5,629 nt of DNA from Acidobacteriota bacterium (GTDB taxonomy: Bacteria > Acidobacteriota > Vicinamibacteria > Vicinamibacterales > UBA8438), in the NCBI GenBank assembly GCA_012963185.1, contig DTWD01000270.1:1-5629 (forward strand), in the 5' to 3' direction. Position 1 is the stretch's first letter. Each line of letters begins with the position of its first letter. This document shows positions 5,600-5,629 of the stretch, piece by piece. The position numbers and the translations under genes were made by a program. The notes under the pieces are model-generated. The model did not search any database, was not told where the DNA came from, and saw nothing but the letters and a program-made list of their open reading frames with translations.

Positions 5600-5629
5600 T
5601 GGCGGGGCCGACGAGACTCGAACTCGCGA
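5600..5629 (-). tRNA. tRNA-Asp, 3' part only (runs off right edge)
   Basis: The last 30 bases are the 3' end of a tRNA on the minus strand. They comprise two bases of the variable region, the T stem-loop GCGAG-TTCGAGT-CTCGT with one G-U pair, the acceptor strand CGGCCCC, discriminator G and an encoded CCA. The anticodon lies outside the window. The Asp assignment rests on discriminator G73 and on the acceptor and T-arm wording, which match common bacterial tRNA-Asp(GTC) genes that begin GGGGCCG; the tRNA call is firm, the identity is an inference. Confidence 0.85.

Noticed and set aside
1..5629. CRISPR array, insertion sequence or phage remnant
   Set aside because: No regularly spaced direct repeats, transposase or integrase motifs, or terminal inverted repeats were seen on either strand.

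Overview
The window reads as a bacterial chromosomal segment of roughly balanced base composition (estimated by eye). It is densely packed, has no mobile element, and mixes housekeeping genes with surface-polysaccharide genes. A heptose-bisphosphate phosphatase (gmhB), a dTDP-rhamnose synthesis reductase (rfbD) and a UDP-N-acetylhexosamine dehydrogenase point to a Gram-negative, LPS- or O-antigen-making cell. The wording of the HolB and compact PdxA proteins reminds me of Acidobacteriota (Vicinamibacteria-like) homologues. That placement is from memory and only tentative.

Layout from the right edge leftwards, in the direction of transcription of most genes: the 3' part of a tRNA-Asp (5600-5629, minus) is followed by a perfect hairpin that looks like its terminator. 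Then come gmhB (4936-5523), holB for the DNA polymerase III clamp-loader delta' subunit (3848-4903), a 128-bp spacer, pdxA for pyridoxal-phosphate synthesis (2823-3719), smpB for trans-translation (2340-2810) and rfbD (1465-2343). pdxA-smpB-rfbD looks like one operon: there is a 12-nt gap between the first two and a 4-nt ATGA overlap between the last two. A single plus-strand gene, an LhgO-like FAD oxidoreductase (345-1454), is wedged in. It converges on rfbD across 10 bp and diverges across about 16 bp from the 5' end of a nucleotide-sugar dehydrogenase gene that runs off the left edge.

Three of the seven proteins (GmhB, RfbD and the dehydrogenase) belong to activated-sugar pathways, so the left side is probably the margin of a polysaccharide locus joined to a core-gene operon. 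No CRISPR array, toxin-antitoxin pair, phage gene or clearly new system is visible. The points worth a second look are the smpB/rfbD coupling, the orphan lhgO-like gene, weak or missing Shine-Dalgarno sequences at most starts with -10-like hexamers close to three of them, and several small hairpins at gene junctions. No stretch longer than about 130 bp lacks a gene.
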